A program made the position numbers and the translations under genes. From Bradyrhizobiaceae bacterium (GTDB taxonomy: Bacteria > Pseudomonadota > Alphaproteobacteria > Rhizobiales > Xanthobacteraceae), in NCBI GenBank assembly GCA_020853885.1, contig JADYXZ010000017.1, positions 186,001-250,000 on the forward strand: DNA of 64,000 nucleotides, read 5' to 3'. Positions 25,534 to 35,466 of this stretch are shown here, piece after piece. The notes under the pieces are model-generated. The model was not told the DNA's origin, made no database searches, and saw only the letters and a program-made list of their open reading frames with translations. Each line of letters begins with the position of its first letter. Position 1 is the stretch's first letter.

Positions 25534-26520
25534 TCAGGCTATTCGCACCGCGTGTCGCCCGCGCAACTTTCCGTCGACGATCTGGCGCGCGGCCTCGATA
25601 ACGCCTGAAAATGGAACCTCGGTGGTCATGGATTCGAGCTTTTTCCGCTCAAGATCCGTGGCGAGCCGCCGCCACGCCTCGCGCCGTTGCGGTTGCGGGC
25701 AATAGACCGAATCGATGCCGAGGAGCGACACGCCGCGCAGGATGAAGGGCGCGACCGTGGTCGGCAGATCGAGTCCGCCCGCAAGCCCGCACGCCGCGAC
25801 CGCGCCGCCATAGCGGGTCATCGACAGCACATTGGCGAGCGTGGTGGAGCCGACGGAATCGATCCCGCCCGCGAAGCGTTCCTTCGCCAGCGGCCGCACC
25901 TTGCCGGCGAGTTCCGTCCGCTCGATCACTTCCTTGGCGCCGATCGACTTCAGGTAGTCCGCCTCGCTCGTGCGGCCGGTCGAAGCCACGACTTCGTAGC
26001 CGAGCTTCGCCAGCAGCGCGACGGCGACCGATCCGAGCCCGCCCACCGCGCCGGTCACGACGACCGGTCCCTTGTCGGGCGTGGTCCCGTGCCGCTCGAG
26101 CGCGATCACGGCGAGCATCGCCGTGTAGCCGGCGGTGCCGATCGCCATCGCCTCGCGCGCGCTCATTCCCTGTGGCAGCGGCACGAGCCAGTCGCCGTTC
26201 ACGCGCGCTTTCTCCGCCCAGGCGCCGAGATGCGTCTCGCCAAGCCCGAAACCGTTGAGGACGACATGATCGCCCGGCTTCCAGTCGGGATGCGCGGATT
26301 GCTCGACGGTCCCGGCAAGGTCGATGCCCGGAATCATCGGCCAGCGCCGCATCACCGGCGCGAGGCCGGAGACGGCGAGGCCGTCCTTGTAGTTGATGCA
26401 GGAGAACTCGACCCGGACGGTGACGTTGCCGTCCATCAGGTCGTTTTCGTCGAAGTCGGTGAAGCCGACCTTCTGGCCGTCTTCGGTTTTCTCGATCAGG
26501 ACCGCGGTGAATTTTGTCAT
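25534..26520 (-). CDS. acuI: Acryloyl-CoA reductase-type quinone oxidoreductase (YhdH/AcuI)
   Basis: Zinc-free medium-chain dehydrogenase of 328 residues. N-terminal substrate domain ([18 protein letters not shown], then [12 protein letters not shown]) followed by an NADPH-binding Rossmann domain ([23 protein letters not shown]) are the marks of YhdH/AcuI. AcuI reduces acryloyl-CoA to propionyl-CoA and protects against acrylate; members of the family are closely alike, so the substrate is inferred. The start at 26520 removes 43 residues of repeat-poor leader seen in the longer frame. Confidence 0.88.
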   Translation of the reverse strand: MTKFTAVLIEKTEDGQKVGFTDFDENDLMDGNVTVRVEFSCINYKDGLAVSGLAPVMRRWPMIPGIDLAGTVEQSAHPDWKPGDHVVLNGFGLGETHLGAWAEKARVNGDWLVPLPQGMSAREAMAIGTAGYTAMLAVIALERHGTTPDKGPVVVTGAVGGLGSVAVALLAKLGYEVVASTGRTSEADYLKSIGAKEVIERTELAGKVRPLAKERFAGGIDSVGSTTLANVLSMTRYGGAVAACGLAGGLDLPTTVAPFILRGVSLLGIDSVYCPQPQRREAWRRLATDLERKKLESMTTEVPFSGVIEAARQIVDGKLRGRHAVRIA

Positions 26521-26567
26521 GGGACTTCTTAACACGGCCCGCGGCGGCGCTGCACGTCCTTGGTCCG

Positions 26568-27200
26568 TCAGCGGCGCTCGTCGAGCACCATGCGCACGGC
26601 GAGCCCCGCGAGAACCGTGCCCATCAGCCAGCGTTGCAGCAGCAGCCATGCGGGACGAGCGGCAAGAAAGGCGGCAATCGAACCGGCGGCGAGCGCGATC
26701 CCGGCATTCACCGTCACGCTGACGGCGATCTGCGTGAAACCGAGTGCGACAGATTGCGCCAGCACGCTGCCCGCCGACGGATCGATGAACTGCGGCAGCA
26801 GCGACAGATAGAGCATCGCGATCTTCGGATTGAGCAGGTTCGTGAGAAAACCCATGGCGAACAGCCGGGCCGGGCTGTCAGCCGGCAGCACGTGCACCTG
26901 AAGCGGCGATTGCCCGCCCGGCCGGATCGCCTGCCAGGCGAGCCAGAGGAGATACGCCGCGCCGGCGAAGCGGAGGGCGTCGTAGGCATAGGGCACCGCG
27001 AAGAGCAGCGCCGTGATGCCGAAGGCCGCGCACAGCATGTAGAAGACGAAGCCGAGCGCGACGCCGCCGAGCGAGATCAGTCCGGCCACGCGTCCCTGGC
27101 TGATCGAGCGCGAGATCAGATAGATCATGTTCGGCCCGGGGGTGAGCACAAGGCCGAGCGCGATCAGCGCGAAGGCAGCGAACGTCGCGGACGACGGCAT
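26568..27200 (-). CDS. LysE/RhtB family amino-acid exporter
   Basis: Inner-membrane protein of 210 residues with about six hydrophobic helices. The N-terminal [22 protein letters not shown] and the central [23 protein letters not shown] are diagnostic of LysE/RhtB exporters, which expel amino acids or their derivatives. The substrate cannot be read from sequence. It lies 47 bases upstream of the acuI start and 24 bases downstream of the MFS gene on the same strand, so the three may be cotranscribed. Confidence 0.92.
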   Translation of the reverse strand: MPSSATFAAFALIALGLVLTPGPNMIYLISRSISQGRVAGLISLGGVALGFVFYMLCAAFGITALLFAVPYAYDALRFAGAAYLLWLAWQAIRPGGQSPLQVHVLPADSPARLFAMGFLTNLLNPKIAMLYLSLLPQFIDPSAGSVLAQSVALGFTQIAVSVTVNAGIALAAGSIAAFLAARPAWLLLQRWLMGTVLAGLAVRMVLDERR

Positions 27201-27224
27201 GAAGGAAGTCCGTGGCCGGTCACG

Positions 27225-28466
27225 TCACGCCGGCACGGGCGCCGCTCTCATCACCGGCTTCTCGACGATCGGCAGGTTCAGCGCGGCCGATACGAAGCCG
27301 AGCACGATCGAGCCCCACCAGATCGGGTCGTAGGAGCCGAACGACTCGTACAGCACGCCGCCGAGCCACACGCCGAGGAAGCCGCCGACCTGGTGGCTGA
27401 AGAAGGCGACGCCGAACAGCGTCGCGAACCACTTGGTCCCGAACATCAGCGCGACGAGACCGGAGGTCGGTGGCACCGTCGACAGCCACAGGAATCCCAT
27501 CACCGCGCCGAAGATGATGGCCGACGCCGGCGTCACCGGGAAGCTGATGAAGGCAATCACCGCCAGCGAGCGCAGCAAATAGATCAGCGCGAGCAGATAC
27601 CGCTTCGGCATCTTGTCGCTGAGCCAGCCAGCGAACAGCGAGCCGATGATGTTGAACAGCCCGATCACGCCGATCGTCCATGCGCCGGTGTCCACCGACA
27701 ATCCGCGATCGACCACGTAGGCGGGCAGGTGCACCGTGATGAAGAGCAGTTGAAAGCCGCAGGTGAAGAATCCGAGCACGAGCAGCACATAGCTGCGATG
27801 GCCGAGCGCTTCGCTGAGCGCCTCGCGCAGCGATTGCTTCTGGGCGGCGCCCCCAGCTTCGACAAAGTCCTTCGGCGTCGCGAGCGCGAGCGACAGCGGA
27901 ATGATCAGGAGCACGATCGCCGCGAACAGGAGCAGCGCATTCTGCCAGCCGAAGCCGTGGATGAAACCGACGGCAAGCGGCGAAAACAGGAACTGTCCGA
28001 ACGAGCCCGCCGCCGTGCCCGCGCCGAATGCGAGCGACCGCCATTGCACCGGCAGCAGGCGGCTGAAGGCGGCGATGACGATCGTGAACGAGCTGCCGGC
28101 GATACCGAAGCCGGCGAGCACGCCTGCCGACAGGTTGAGCATCGCGGGCGTAGTCGAGTACGCCATCAGGGCGAGGCCGAGCGAATAGAGAACCGCGCCT
28201 CCGCTCAGCACCAGCACCGGCCCGAACCGGTCGGCGAGCGCGCCGGCGACCGGCTGGCTCGCGCCCCACAACAGGATCTGGACGGCGAGCGCGAGCGCGA
28301 ACACGTCGCGGCCCCAGGCGTTCGCCTCTACCATCGGCGGCAGAAACAGGCCGAGCGCCGCCCGCGGCCCGAAGCTGAGCACGCCGATCGCGCAGCCGGC
28401 GACCAGGATGATGACCACGAATTGCGAGCCGGCAGCCGTGGAGCGGGTCTGCGTCGTGGTCGACAT
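27225..28466 (-). CDS. MFS transporter
   Basis: Twelve-helix major facilitator of 413 residues. The motif-A-like loop between helices 2 and 3 is PVAGALADRFGP, and GWLSDKMPKR is its counterpart in the second half. The N-terminus up to residue 14 is polar. The overall look (GPRAALGLFLPPMVEANAWGR early on) is that of monocarboxylate/oxalate-formate-antiporter-like members, but substrate is uncertain. Confidence 0.9.
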   Translation of the reverse strand: MSTTTQTRSTAAGSQFVVIILVAGCAIGVLSFGPRAALGLFLPPMVEANAWGRDVFALALAVQILLWGASQPVAGALADRFGPVLVLSGGAVLYSLGLALMAYSTTPAMLNLSAGVLAGFGIAGSSFTIVIAAFSRLLPVQWRSLAFGAGTAAGSFGQFLFSPLAVGFIHGFGWQNALLLFAAIVLLIIPLSLALATPKDFVEAGGAAQKQSLREALSEALGHRSYVLLVLGFFTCGFQLLFITVHLPAYVVDRGLSVDTGAWTIGVIGLFNIIGSLFAGWLSDKMPKRYLLALIYLLRSLAVIAFISFPVTPASAIIFGAVMGFLWLSTVPPTSGLVALMFGTKWFATLFGVAFFSHQVGGFLGVWLGGVLYESFGSYDPIWWGSIVLGFVSAALNLPIVEKPVMRAAPVPA

Positions 28467-28700
28467 GCGATGATTCCTGCCGCTGGGAGTGGCGCCGAAT
28501 CGTGCAACGGCGCGAGGATTGGATAGGTGCGGCGGAATGTAACGATCCGTCCTTCGCCGCCCTAACGAAAATTGCTGAAGTCAGCCATCGTCTTTGCGCA
28601 TGAGAACCGGCGCCTGCGAAGGCGAGGGGCCTGTAAAGGGAATGCCTGGATTTCGAGCGCGCCCCTAGCGAAGCCGGCCGAAATGGATTATATTGGCTTT

Positions 28701-28715
28701 TGCTCGGATTGAGAA
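28701..28715. promoter_or_regulatory. Candidate NadQ operator, upstream site
   Basis: TGCTCGGATTGAGAA: an imperfect TGCTC-N5-GAGCA palindrome about 93 bases before the nadA start. Its partner lies 63 bases downstream. NadQ, encoded at the end of this cluster, is the expected binder; this is inference from position and symmetry. Confidence 0.55.
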
Positions 28716-28763
28716 TAATTCCGAGTGAGGCCGGCCTGAGCCGGAGTTTCGATGCGCAATATA

Positions 28764-28778
28764 TGCTCAAATCGAGCA
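28764..28778. promoter_or_regulatory. Candidate NadQ operator, downstream site
   Basis: TGCTCAAATCGAGCA: perfect 5-base inverted arms around a 5-base centre, flanked by ATA and GAA, about 30 bases before the nadA start. This suits a repressor site overlapping the promoter or transcription start. Confidence 0.6.
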
Positions 28779-28807
28779 GAAATGCGTGAGGGTGAGTGGA
28801 GGGCGTG

Positions 28808-29917
28808 ATGACTGCAACGCCGCAGATTGAAATTTTCGAGCCGAAGGTTCCGCACGGTCCAGCCGCTGAGCCGCGTCCGGGCTCGGGCGCCGCTGCGCGC
28901 CGCTTGGGCGTGCTGCCGATGCCGTCGCTCGAATGGAACGAGCAGGTGGCGCGCGAGACCGCGCATCTTTACGAGCGCGTGAAGACCGTAGTGCCGCCGG
29001 TCGAGTGGCCGTTCTTCGCGCCCTACGTGAAGGCGATCAATACGCTCAAGGAACAGCGCAACGCCGTCATCCTCGCGCACAACTACCAGACGCCGGAAAT
29101 CTACAACTGCGTCGCCGATTTCGTCGGCGACAGCCTCCAGCTTGCGCGCGAGGCCACCAAGACCAAGGCCGGCATCATCGTGCAGGCCGGCGTCCACTTC
29201 ATGGCCGAGACCTCCAAGCTCCTGAACCCGGACAAGGTCGTGCTCATCCCCGACCTCAAGGCCGGCTGCTCGCTCGCCGCCTCCATCACCGGCGCGGACG
29301 TGCGCCTTCTGCGCGAGCGCTATCCCGGCGTGCCGATCGTGACCTACGTGAACACGTCGGCCGACGTGAAGGCCGAGAGCGACATCTGCTGCACGTCGTC
29401 GAACGCGGTGCAGGTGGTCGAGAGCTTCGGCACCGACCGCGTCATCTGCATCCCCGACGAATTCCTCGCGCGCTGGGTCGCCACCCAGACGAAGGTGAAG
29501 ATCATCGCCTGGAAGGGCCACTGCGAGGTGCACGAGCGCTTCACCGCCGCGGAGCTACGCGACTATCGCGTGGCGAATCCCGGCGTGCAGATCCTTGCGC
29601 ATCCCGAATGCCCGCCCGACGTGATCGGCGAGGCGGACTTCACCGGCTCGACCTCGGCGCTCATCAAGTTTGTGAAGGACAAGCAGCCGAAGAAGGTCGT
29701 CATGGTCACGGAATGCTCGATGGCGGACAACGTGGCGGCGGAAGCGCCGAACACGGAGTTCATCCGCCCGTGCAACCTCTGCCCGTACATGAAGCGCATC
29801 ACGCTGCCGAAGATCCTCGACAGCCTCGTCTATCTCCGCGAGGAAGTGGAGATCGACCCTGCAATTGCCGAGCGCGCCCGCCGCGCCGTCGAACGCATGG
29901 TGCAGTTGAAGAACTAA
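28808..29917 (+). CDS. nadA: Quinolinate synthase A
   Basis: Condenses iminoaspartate with dihydroxyacetone phosphate to quinolinate, in de novo NAD synthesis. It has 369 residues. The three expected [4Fe-4S] ligands are visible: C101 (NCVADF), C239 (GHCEVH) and C325 (CNLCPYM). [12 protein letters not shown] and HPECPPDV are typical substrate-site segments. A GGAGGG ribosome binding site precedes the ATG; GTG codons at 28796 and 28805 are possible alternatives. An N-terminal extension of some 40 residues precedes the conserved core. First gene of nadABC. Confidence 0.96.
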   Translation: MTATPQIEIFEPKVPHGPAAEPRPGSGAAARRLGVLPMPSLEWNEQVARETAHLYERVKTVVPPVEWPFFAPYVKAINTLKEQRNAVILAHNYQTPEIYNCVADFVGDSLQLAREATKTKAGIIVQAGVHFMAETSKLLNPDKVVLIPDLKAGCSLAASITGADVRLLRERYPGVPIVTYVNTSADVKAESDICCTSSNAVQVVESFGTDRVICIPDEFLARWVATQTKVKIIAWKGHCEVHERFTAAELRDYRVANPGVQILAHPECPPDVIGEADFTGSTSALIKFVKDKQPKKVVMVTECSMADNVAAEAPNTEFIRPCNLCPYMKRITLPKILDSLVYLREEVEIDPAIAERARRAVERMVQLKN

Positions 29918-30014
29918 CGTCGTCCCGGACGCGGCGCAGCCGTGATCCGGGACCGTCTTCAATTGGCTTCGGACGATCCCGGCTCCCGGGCTTCGCCCCC
30001 GGCCGGGATGACGA
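29918..30014. repeat. Palindromic repeat inside the nad operon, family D (copy 2)
   Basis: Begins on the base after the nadA stop codon with CGTCGTCCCGGACGCGG and ends CCGGCCGGGATGACG. Inner arms GTGATCCGGGACCG and CGGACGATCCCGG also pair. It fills nearly all of the nadA-nadB gap. Confidence 0.8.
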
Positions 30015-30023
30015 AAGAATCCG

Positions 30024-31622
30024 ATGTCCGCTTCCGTTCACACGCCCCAGCAACTGCTGCCGCAATCCTTCGGCGGCATCGACGACGTCGTCATCGTCGG
30101 CGGCGGGCTCGCCGGGCTCTTCTGCGCGTTGAAGCTCGCGCCGCGGCCGGTGACGGTGATCACTGCCGCACCCATCGGCGAGGGCGCGTCGTCCGCTTGG
30201 GCGCAGGGCGGCATCGCCGCCGCCGTTGGCGAAGGCGACAGCATCGAGGCGCACGTCGCCGACACCGTCGCCGCCGGTGCCGGGCTCGTCGACCGCAACG
30301 TGGCCGAGCTCATGGCGCGCGAAGGGCCGGCGCGCATCGCCGATCTCCTGAAATACGGCGTGCCGTTCGACCGCGATCTCGAAGGGCATTTTCTTCTTTC
30401 GCGCGAGGCTGCGCATTCCACGAGCCGCGTCGTGCATGTGAAGGGCGACCGCGCCGGCGCCGCCATCATGCAGGCGTTAATTGCCGTCGTGCGCGACACG
30501 CCCTCGATCCGCGTGCTCGAAGGTTTTGTGCTCGATGAAGTGCTGATGGATGGCCGGCGTCTCGCTGGCATCCAGGCGCGCGCCGCATCCGGCGGCGCGC
30601 CGATCTCGGTGCCGGCGCGCGCCGCCGTGCTCGCGACCGGCGGCGTCGGCGCGCTCTATGCCGTCACCACCAATCCGCGCGAGGCGAGGGGAAGCGGGCT
30701 TGCCGTCGCTGCCCGTGCCGGCGCGATCATCGCCGATGCGGAGTTCGTGCAATTCCACCCGACTGCGCTCGATGTCGGCCGCGATCCCGCGCCGCTCGCG
30801 ACTGAGGCGCTGCGCGGCGAAGGCGCGATCCTCGTTAACAAAAAAGGGGAGCGCTTCATGCAAGCGCTGCATCCGGCGGCCGAGCTTGCGCCGCGCGATG
30901 TGGTCGCCCGCGGCGTATTCGCGGAAATTTCCGCAGGCCGCGGCGCGTTTCTCGACGCGCGCATGATCGAGCGGTTCGCCGATCGCTTCCCGACTGTTCA
31001 TGCCGCCTGTGCCGCCGCGCGCATCGACCCCTCGCGGGATCTCATCCCGGTCGCGCCCGCCGCCCACTATCACATGGGCGGCGTGCTGACCGATGCGAAT
31101 GGCCGCACCTCGCTCGACGGCCTGTGGGCCGCGGGCGAAGTGACCTCCACCGGCGCGCATGGCGCCAACCGTCTTGCCTCCAATTCGCTGCTGGAAGCGG
31201 TGGTTTTTGCCGCGCGCATCGCACGGGACATCGGCGGCCTGTTGCCCACGCCGCACGTGCGCGCCGCGTTCGGCGGCGAAGCGCCGTCCACGCCCGCAGT
31301 CCCGCCCGCGTCGAACGACGATGAGCGGCGCCTTCGCCAATTGATGTCGGCGAATGTCGGCGTGATCCGCAACGGCGCCGGTCTCGCGCATGCGTTGGAG
31401 GAAATCGCCGCCATCGAACGCCGTACCCGCTCGGCGGCGACGCGCGACATGGCGGCCGCGGCTCTCCTGATCGCTGCCGGCGCCCGGCGCCGCACCGAGA
31501 GCCGCGGCGGGCATTTCCGTTCCGACTTCCCGCACGCCGATCCGAACCAGGCGCAACGCAGCTACATGACGCTCGCCGAGGCGCACGAGATCGCGCTTCG
31601 CGTGAGTGCCAAGGCGGCATGA
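30024..31622 (+). CDS. nadB: L-aspartate oxidase
   Basis: FAD enzyme oxidising aspartate to iminoaspartate for NadA; 532 residues. The FAD-binding [17 protein letters not shown] is at about 22-38, followed by [12 protein letters not shown], the flavoprotein substrate loop [29 protein letters not shown] and [12 protein letters not shown] with catalytic His/Arg, and the C-terminal helical domain ([12 protein letters not shown]). Its stop overlaps the nadC start (ATGA). Confidence 0.96.
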   Translation: MSASVHTPQQLLPQSFGGIDDVVIVGGGLAGLFCALKLAPRPVTVITAAPIGEGASSAWAQGGIAAAVGEGDSIEAHVADTVAAGAGLVDRNVAELMAREGPARIADLLKYGVPFDRDLEGHFLLSREAAHSTSRVVHVKGDRAGAAIMQALIAVVRDTPSIRVLEGFVLDEVLMDGRRLAGIQARAASGGAPISVPARAAVLATGGVGALYAVTTNPREARGSGLAVAARAGAIIADAEFVQFHPTALDVGRDPAPLATEALRGEGAILVNKKGERFMQALHPAAELAPRDVVARGVFAEISAGRGAFLDARMIERFADRFPTVHAACAAARIDPSRDLIPVAPAAHYHMGGVLTDANGRTSLDGLWAAGEVTSTGAHGANRLASNSLLEAVVFAARIARDIGGLLPTPHVRAAFGGEAPSTPAVPPASNDDERRLRQLMSANVGVIRNGAGLAHALEEIAAIERRTRSAATRDMAAAALLIAAGARRRTESRGGHFRSDFPHADPNQAQRSYMTLAEAHEIALRVSAKAA

Positions 31623-32497
31623 TCATGCGAACCGATCTGCTCGCCCCCGGCGCCTTCCTCTCGCCGCTCGTGATCGAGGAAGCCGTGCGCCGCGCCCTCG
31701 AAGAAGACCTCGGCCGCGCCGGCGACATCACGTCGGCGGCCACCATCCCGCAGGACGCGAAGGCGCAAGCGACGCTCGTCGCCCGCAAGCCCGGGGTGCT
31801 CGCGGGCCTCGCCTGCGCGTCCGAAGCATTCCGGTTGATCGACGGCTCCGTCGAGGTTCGCGCGCACAAACGCGACGGCGACAAGGTTGTTGCGAAGGAA
31901 ACGGTTGCCGACATCACCGGCCCGGCGCGCGCCGTCCTTTCCGCCGAGCGGGTCGCGCTGAATTTCCTGACGCATCTTTCCGGGATCGCGACGCTCACCG
32001 CCGCCTTCGTCGACAAGGTGAAGCACACGCAGGCGAAGATCGTCTGCACGCGGAAAACCATTCCCGGCTTGCGTGCGCTGGAGAAGTACGCCGTGCGCTG
32101 CGGCGGTGGTCAAAACCATCGCTTTGGCCTCGACGACGCTGTGCTCATCAAGGACAACCACATCCAGGTTGCCGGCGGTGTCGTGCCTGCGCTCGAGCGC
32201 GCCCGCGCCGCCGTCGGTCATCTCGTCAAGATCGAGATCGAGGTCGACAGCCTGGCGCAGCTTGAGGCTGTCCTGAAATCGGGCCTTGCCGACGTGGCGC
32301 TGCTCGACAACATGGACCCCGCCGCCATGAAGAAGGCGGTGGAGATGGCGAAGGGGAGGCTCGCGCTCGAAGCTTCCGGTGGCGTCACGCTGGAGACCGT
32401 GGCGCAGATCGCCGAGACCGGCGTCGACATGATCTCTTCGGGCGCACTTACGCATTCCGCGCCAGCGCTCGATCTCGCGCTCGACATGGAAATCTAG
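31619..32497 (+). CDS. nadC: Nicotinate-nucleotide pyrophosphorylase (carboxylating)
   Basis: Converts quinolinate and PRPP to nicotinate mononucleotide; 292 residues. Typical segments are [22 protein letters not shown], the phosphate site [21 protein letters not shown], the [15 protein letters not shown] loop and the barrel end EASGGV. Translation is coupled to nadB by a 4-base overlap. Its stop codon shares the CTAG sequence with the stop of the convergent nadQ. Confidence 0.97.
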   Translation: MIMRTDLLAPGAFLSPLVIEEAVRRALEEDLGRAGDITSAATIPQDAKAQATLVARKPGVLAGLACASEAFRLIDGSVEVRAHKRDGDKVVAKETVADITGPARAVLSAERVALNFLTHLSGIATLTAAFVDKVKHTQAKIVCTRKTIPGLRALEKYAVRCGGGQNHRFGLDDAVLIKDNHIQVAGGVVPALERARAAVGHLVKIEIEVDSLAQLEAVLKSGLADVALLDNMDPAAMKKAVEMAKGRLALEASGGVTLETVAQIAETGVDMISSGALTHSAPALDLALDMEI

Positions 32498-33468
32498 CGC
32501 ACCCCGAACCGCAGCCCCGCCGACGGCCGCTCGGCGACGACCTCCCGGCGGAAGCGGAACAGCGCCGCCGGCCGCCCGCCGGTCGCGGTCGAAGTCTCGC
32601 CGGTCGGCTCGACAAGCTGCGTCGACTCCACCAGCCGGCGGAAATTCTGCTTGTGCAGGTGCCGCCCGGCGATCGCCTCCACCGTGCGCTGCAGTTCCGT
32701 GAGCGTGAATTCCGGCGTCATCAGCTCAAACACCACCGGGCGGTACTTCATCTTCGCGCGCAGCCGCGCGATGGCCGTCGCCAGAATGCGCCGGTGGTCG
32801 AGCGGCATCGCCTCGCCGAGCGGCGCAAGCGCCCGGCGTGCGAGCCCGGCCTCCCGTCCGTCGCGCCGCGCCTCCTCGACGAGCCCGGCGTCATACAGAA
32901 GCTCGTAGCGGTCGAGCGTGCGCTCCTCGTCCCAGGGGAATCCCTCGGTGCCGAATGCCTGCCGCAGCCGCTCGCGCCGCGGCAGCTTTGCGGCAGGCTG
33001 TGTCGGCGTCGCCTTCACCCATTCGCCGAGCGCGGGCAGGATCGTCCTGTCGAGCAGCGTCGGCCGGCCGCCGCGCCAGTCTTCCCACGGGAAGAACTTG
33101 TACCAGGGCTCGAAGCGCGCACCGGCGCCGGCGAGCTTGCCTTCGTCGTCCGGCACGCGCGTCAGCGCAAGATATCCGACCGAGACAACATGCGGAGAGG
33201 TATCGGCGGCCTGCGCATGCCGGCCGCGGTCGCCGAACGTATAGAGCTGCTCGACATAGCCGACGTTCAGCGCCGTCTGCTCGGCGACGAACGTGCGCAG
33301 CGCGATCTCGAACGTGCGGTGCTTGAGCGGATCGAACGGGCCGCTCGGCAGCCCGATCGGCGTCCGCCCGTTGCCGCCCGCGACGAGGATTTGCGGGGCG
33401 TCGCCGCGCATGGCGACGATGGCGGCGGTCAGGCCGATCTCAACCGGAGCGCTGGGGTGCGAGGACAT
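32494..33468 (-). CDS. nadQ: NAD biosynthesis regulator (NadQ-type, Nudix-like plus winged helix)
   Basis: A 324-residue protein recognised as the alphaproteobacterial 'NAD regulator' (COG4111). The N-terminal two-thirds is a Nudix-like domain ([20 protein letters not shown], ... GLPSGPFDP) that lacks a full catalytic Nudix box, so it probably binds an NAD-related ligand. The C-terminal winged helix ([20 protein letters not shown], then NFRRLVE) binds DNA. Next to nadABC it is the expected repressor of that operon, acting on the two sites before nadA. Confidence 0.87.
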   Translation of the reverse strand: MSSHPSAPVEIGLTAAIVAMRGDAPQILVAGGNGRTPIGLPSGPFDPLKHRTFEIALRTFVAEQTALNVGYVEQLYTFGDRGRHAQAADTSPHVVSVGYLALTRVPDDEGKLAGAGARFEPWYKFFPWEDWRGGRPTLLDRTILPALGEWVKATPTQPAAKLPRRERLRQAFGTEGFPWDEERTLDRYELLYDAGLVEEARRDGREAGLARRALAPLGEAMPLDHRRILATAIARLRAKMKYRPVVFELMTPEFTLTELQRTVEAIAGRHLHKQNFRRLVESTQLVEPTGETSTATGGRPAALFRFRREVVAERPSAGLRFGVR

Positions 33469-33497
33469 GGAATCAGAGTATCACGTCGCAACTCGGA

Positions 33498-34166
33498 TTA
33501 TTCATTGACGACGGCGATGGCAAAGCCGTCATAGCCCTTGCTGCACACCGTCTGGATCGCCGTCGCGGAGAGCCGCGGCTCCGACGCGACCAGTTCATTG
33601 AAGCGGCGCACGCCCTGCACATCCGGATCGCCGTTCGCCGCGTCGGCGACCGCGCCGTCGCGGATGACGTTGTCGACGACGATCACGCTGCCAGGCCGAC
33701 CGAGCCGCAACGCCCAGCGGAGATAGTCCGGGTTGCCGCGCTTGTCGGCGTCGAGGAAGAAGAAATCGAACGGCCCCACGCCCTCTTTTTCCAGCATCGG
33801 CAGGGTGTCGAGTGCGCGCCCGACACGGATCTGCACGCGCTCGGCAAGGCCCGCCCGTGCAATGTTCGCCTTGGCGACCTCGGCGTTGCGCGGCTCAAGC
33901 TCGAGCGTGACGAGCTGCCCGTCCGGCGGCAGCGCCCGCGCGAGCCAGATCGTGCTGTAGCCGCCGAGCGTGCCGATCTCGAGAATGCGGCGCGCGCCCC
34001 GGATGCGTGCGAGCAGATGCAGGAGCTTGCCGTGATTGGGTGCCACTTCGATGGCGGGAAGTCCCGCCGCTGTGGTCGCCGCCAGCGCCGTGTCGAGCGC
34101 CGGATCGGCCGGCACGAAATACTGCGTCAGATAGCGCTCGACGGCGGTCCACTGCGCTTCGCTCAT
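33498..34166 (-). CDS. SAM-dependent O-methyltransferase
   Basis: COMT-like small O-methyltransferase of 222 residues. SAM site RRILEIGTLGGYSTIWLARAL, then VTLELEPRNAEVAKANI, the metal-binding FDFFFLDADKRGNPDYL, and VIVVDNVIRDG, all typical of the metal-dependent catechol/caffeoyl-CoA type. The natural substrate is unknown. The start at 34166 (MSEAQWTAVERYL) is chosen over much longer open frames that are read out of frame through the next gene. Confidence 0.9.
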   Translation of the reverse strand: MSEAQWTAVERYLTQYFVPADPALDTALAATTAAGLPAIEVAPNHGKLLHLLARIRGARRILEIGTLGGYSTIWLARALPPDGQLVTLELEPRNAEVAKANIARAGLAERVQIRVGRALDTLPMLEKEGVGPFDFFFLDADKRGNPDYLRWALRLGRPGSVIVVDNVIRDGAVADAANGDPDVQGVRRFNELVASEPRLSATAIQTVCSKGYDGFAIAVVNE

Positions 34167-34201
34167 GGTCGCACCTCGGAAGCGGCAGCGCGTGCCGCGG
34201 C

Positions 34202-34708
34202 TCACTCCAACGGAAGGTCGAACGGAACGCCCTCGTAGGCGGCGACGCCGTAGCCGATGCGCGCAATCGCCCGCGTCATCCGGCCCTCGCGGCCGAGATA
34301 GGCGTCGCCGAGCGCCACGAGCCGCGGATTGGGCGAGGCCGTCGGCGACGAGCTGCGGATCCGCATGGCGATTTCCTCCTCGTCGCGATTCGGCAGCAGC
34401 GCGCAGGCGGTGATGAAGGCGGCGGCGGTGGAGCGTGAAATTCCGGCGAAGCAATGCACGACGAGCGGCTTCGCCCGGTCCCAGCGCCCGGCGAATTCGA
34501 CGAGCCGTTCGACATGCGCTTCGCCCGGCGGGATCATCCCGTCGATCGCGTCGGCGATGTCGTCCATCTGCAGCCACAGATGATTTTCGGGCTCGATCCC
34601 AAGCGGCCGGAATACCCGCGCCTCTTCGCGCACGAGTGTCACCACGTGGCGGGCGCCGCTGTCTGCCACGGTGTCGTTCAGGCGTGCGAGCGAACAAATC
34701 TTGATCAT
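34202..34708 (-). CDS. Tyrosine/dual-specificity phosphatase-like protein
   Basis: A 168-residue protein with the cysteine-phosphatase signature HCFAGISRS (HCx5RS) and the general-acid region WLQMDDIADAIDG before it, as in bacterial dual-specificity or 'tyrosine phosphatase superfamily' proteins. A polar C-terminus follows. Its ATG overlaps the stop of the HD hydrolase gene (ATGA), so the two are coupled. The substrate (phosphoprotein, phosphoinositide or nucleotide) is not known. Confidence 0.88.
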   Translation of the reverse strand: MIKICSLARLNDTVADSGARHVVTLVREEARVFRPLGIEPENHLWLQMDDIADAIDGMIPPGEAHVERLVEFAGRWDRAKPLVVHCFAGISRSTAAAFITACALLPNRDEEEIAMRIRSSSPTASPNPRLVALGDAYLGREGRMTRAIARIGYGVAAYEGVPFDLPLE

Positions 34709-35316
34709 GTTTCCTTGTCGGACAGTTCCATGAACCGCTTGACGAAACGCCGCTTGGCGGCGTCGGCGGTCCAAGGGTGCAGATAGTACCGGATCGCTTC
34801 GGCGTCGAGGGTGGGGGGCTTGCCGAAAAAGCGCCGGGCCTCCCGCTCGGAGAAGCCCGCGAGCTTCGTGGCCTCGAGATAGGCCGCTGCCCGGTCGGCC
34901 GCCTTCACGATCTTCACAAGTTCTTGCGGCCAGCGCGCCGGCAACCCGAACCGCACGCTGACCGCATGCAGGAGCCGCGCCTCGATCTTCTTGTAGTCTT
35001 CCTTCAGCACCGCCTTGAACGGGCTGATCAGGTCGCCGATCACGTATTCCGGCGCGTCGTGCAGGAGCACGGCCCGCCGCCAGCGCTGGTCGAGATTGGG
35101 CGCGGCTTTCCGGGACAGCGCTTCCACCAGCAGGGAATGCTGCGCCACCGAGAAGATGTGCGCGCCTTCGGTCTGCCCGTTCCAGCGCGCCACGCGCGCA
35201 AGGCCGTGCGCCACGTCCTCGATTTCCACATCGAGCGGCGACGGGTCGAGCAGGTCGAGCCGGCGGCCCGACAGCATGCGCTGCCAGGCGCGATGCGGTT
35301 TGTCGCCGAAAGTCAT
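34705..35316 (-). CDS. HD-domain hydrolase (YfbR-like)
   Basis: A 203-residue HD-family phosphohydrolase. The metal site is visible as H in FSVAQHSLLV, the HD pair in AVLLHDAPEY, and the distal D in VKAADRAAAYLEA. YfbR relatives are 5'-deoxynucleotidases acting on dNMPs, so this is the best guess for activity. The start MTFGDKPHRAWQ at 35316 is the usual N-terminus of this group. Coupled to the phosphatase gene downstream. Confidence 0.88.
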   Translation of the reverse strand: MTFGDKPHRAWQRMLSGRRLDLLDPSPLDVEIEDVAHGLARVARWNGQTEGAHIFSVAQHSLLVEALSRKAAPNLDQRWRRAVLLHDAPEYVIGDLISPFKAVLKEDYKKIEARLLHAVSVRFGLPARWPQELVKIVKAADRAAAYLEATKLAGFSEREARRFFGKPPTLDAEAIRYYLHPWTADAAKRRFVKRFMELSDKET

Positions 35317-35466
35317 GCGATTCCCATGACGGATGGCCGGGTGGAACCCTGCCTTTCCTAGGGCACCGCCGCTGAAAAGCAATGCATGCGGATTTCGTCC
35401 GGATGGCATAAGCTTGCCGCGGGCAGGGAGCGGCCCTTAGAACCGCCACCCGATGGGAGGGGCGAG

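Larger units (their letters stand above)
28467..28807. other. Intergenic control region upstream of nadA
   Basis: About 340 bases between the divergent MFS gene and nadA. The half near nadA contains two TGCTC-N5-GAG sites (listed separately) and A/T-rich stretches such as ATGGATTATATTGG that could belong to the promoter. The half near the MFS gene shows no clear signal. No credible small gene was found. Confidence 0.6.

Noticed and set aside
26514..28526. A 670-codon plus-strand frame opposite the LysE and MFS genes
   Set aside because: Charged low-complexity translation with no recognisable domain; the opposite strand encodes clear membrane proteins.
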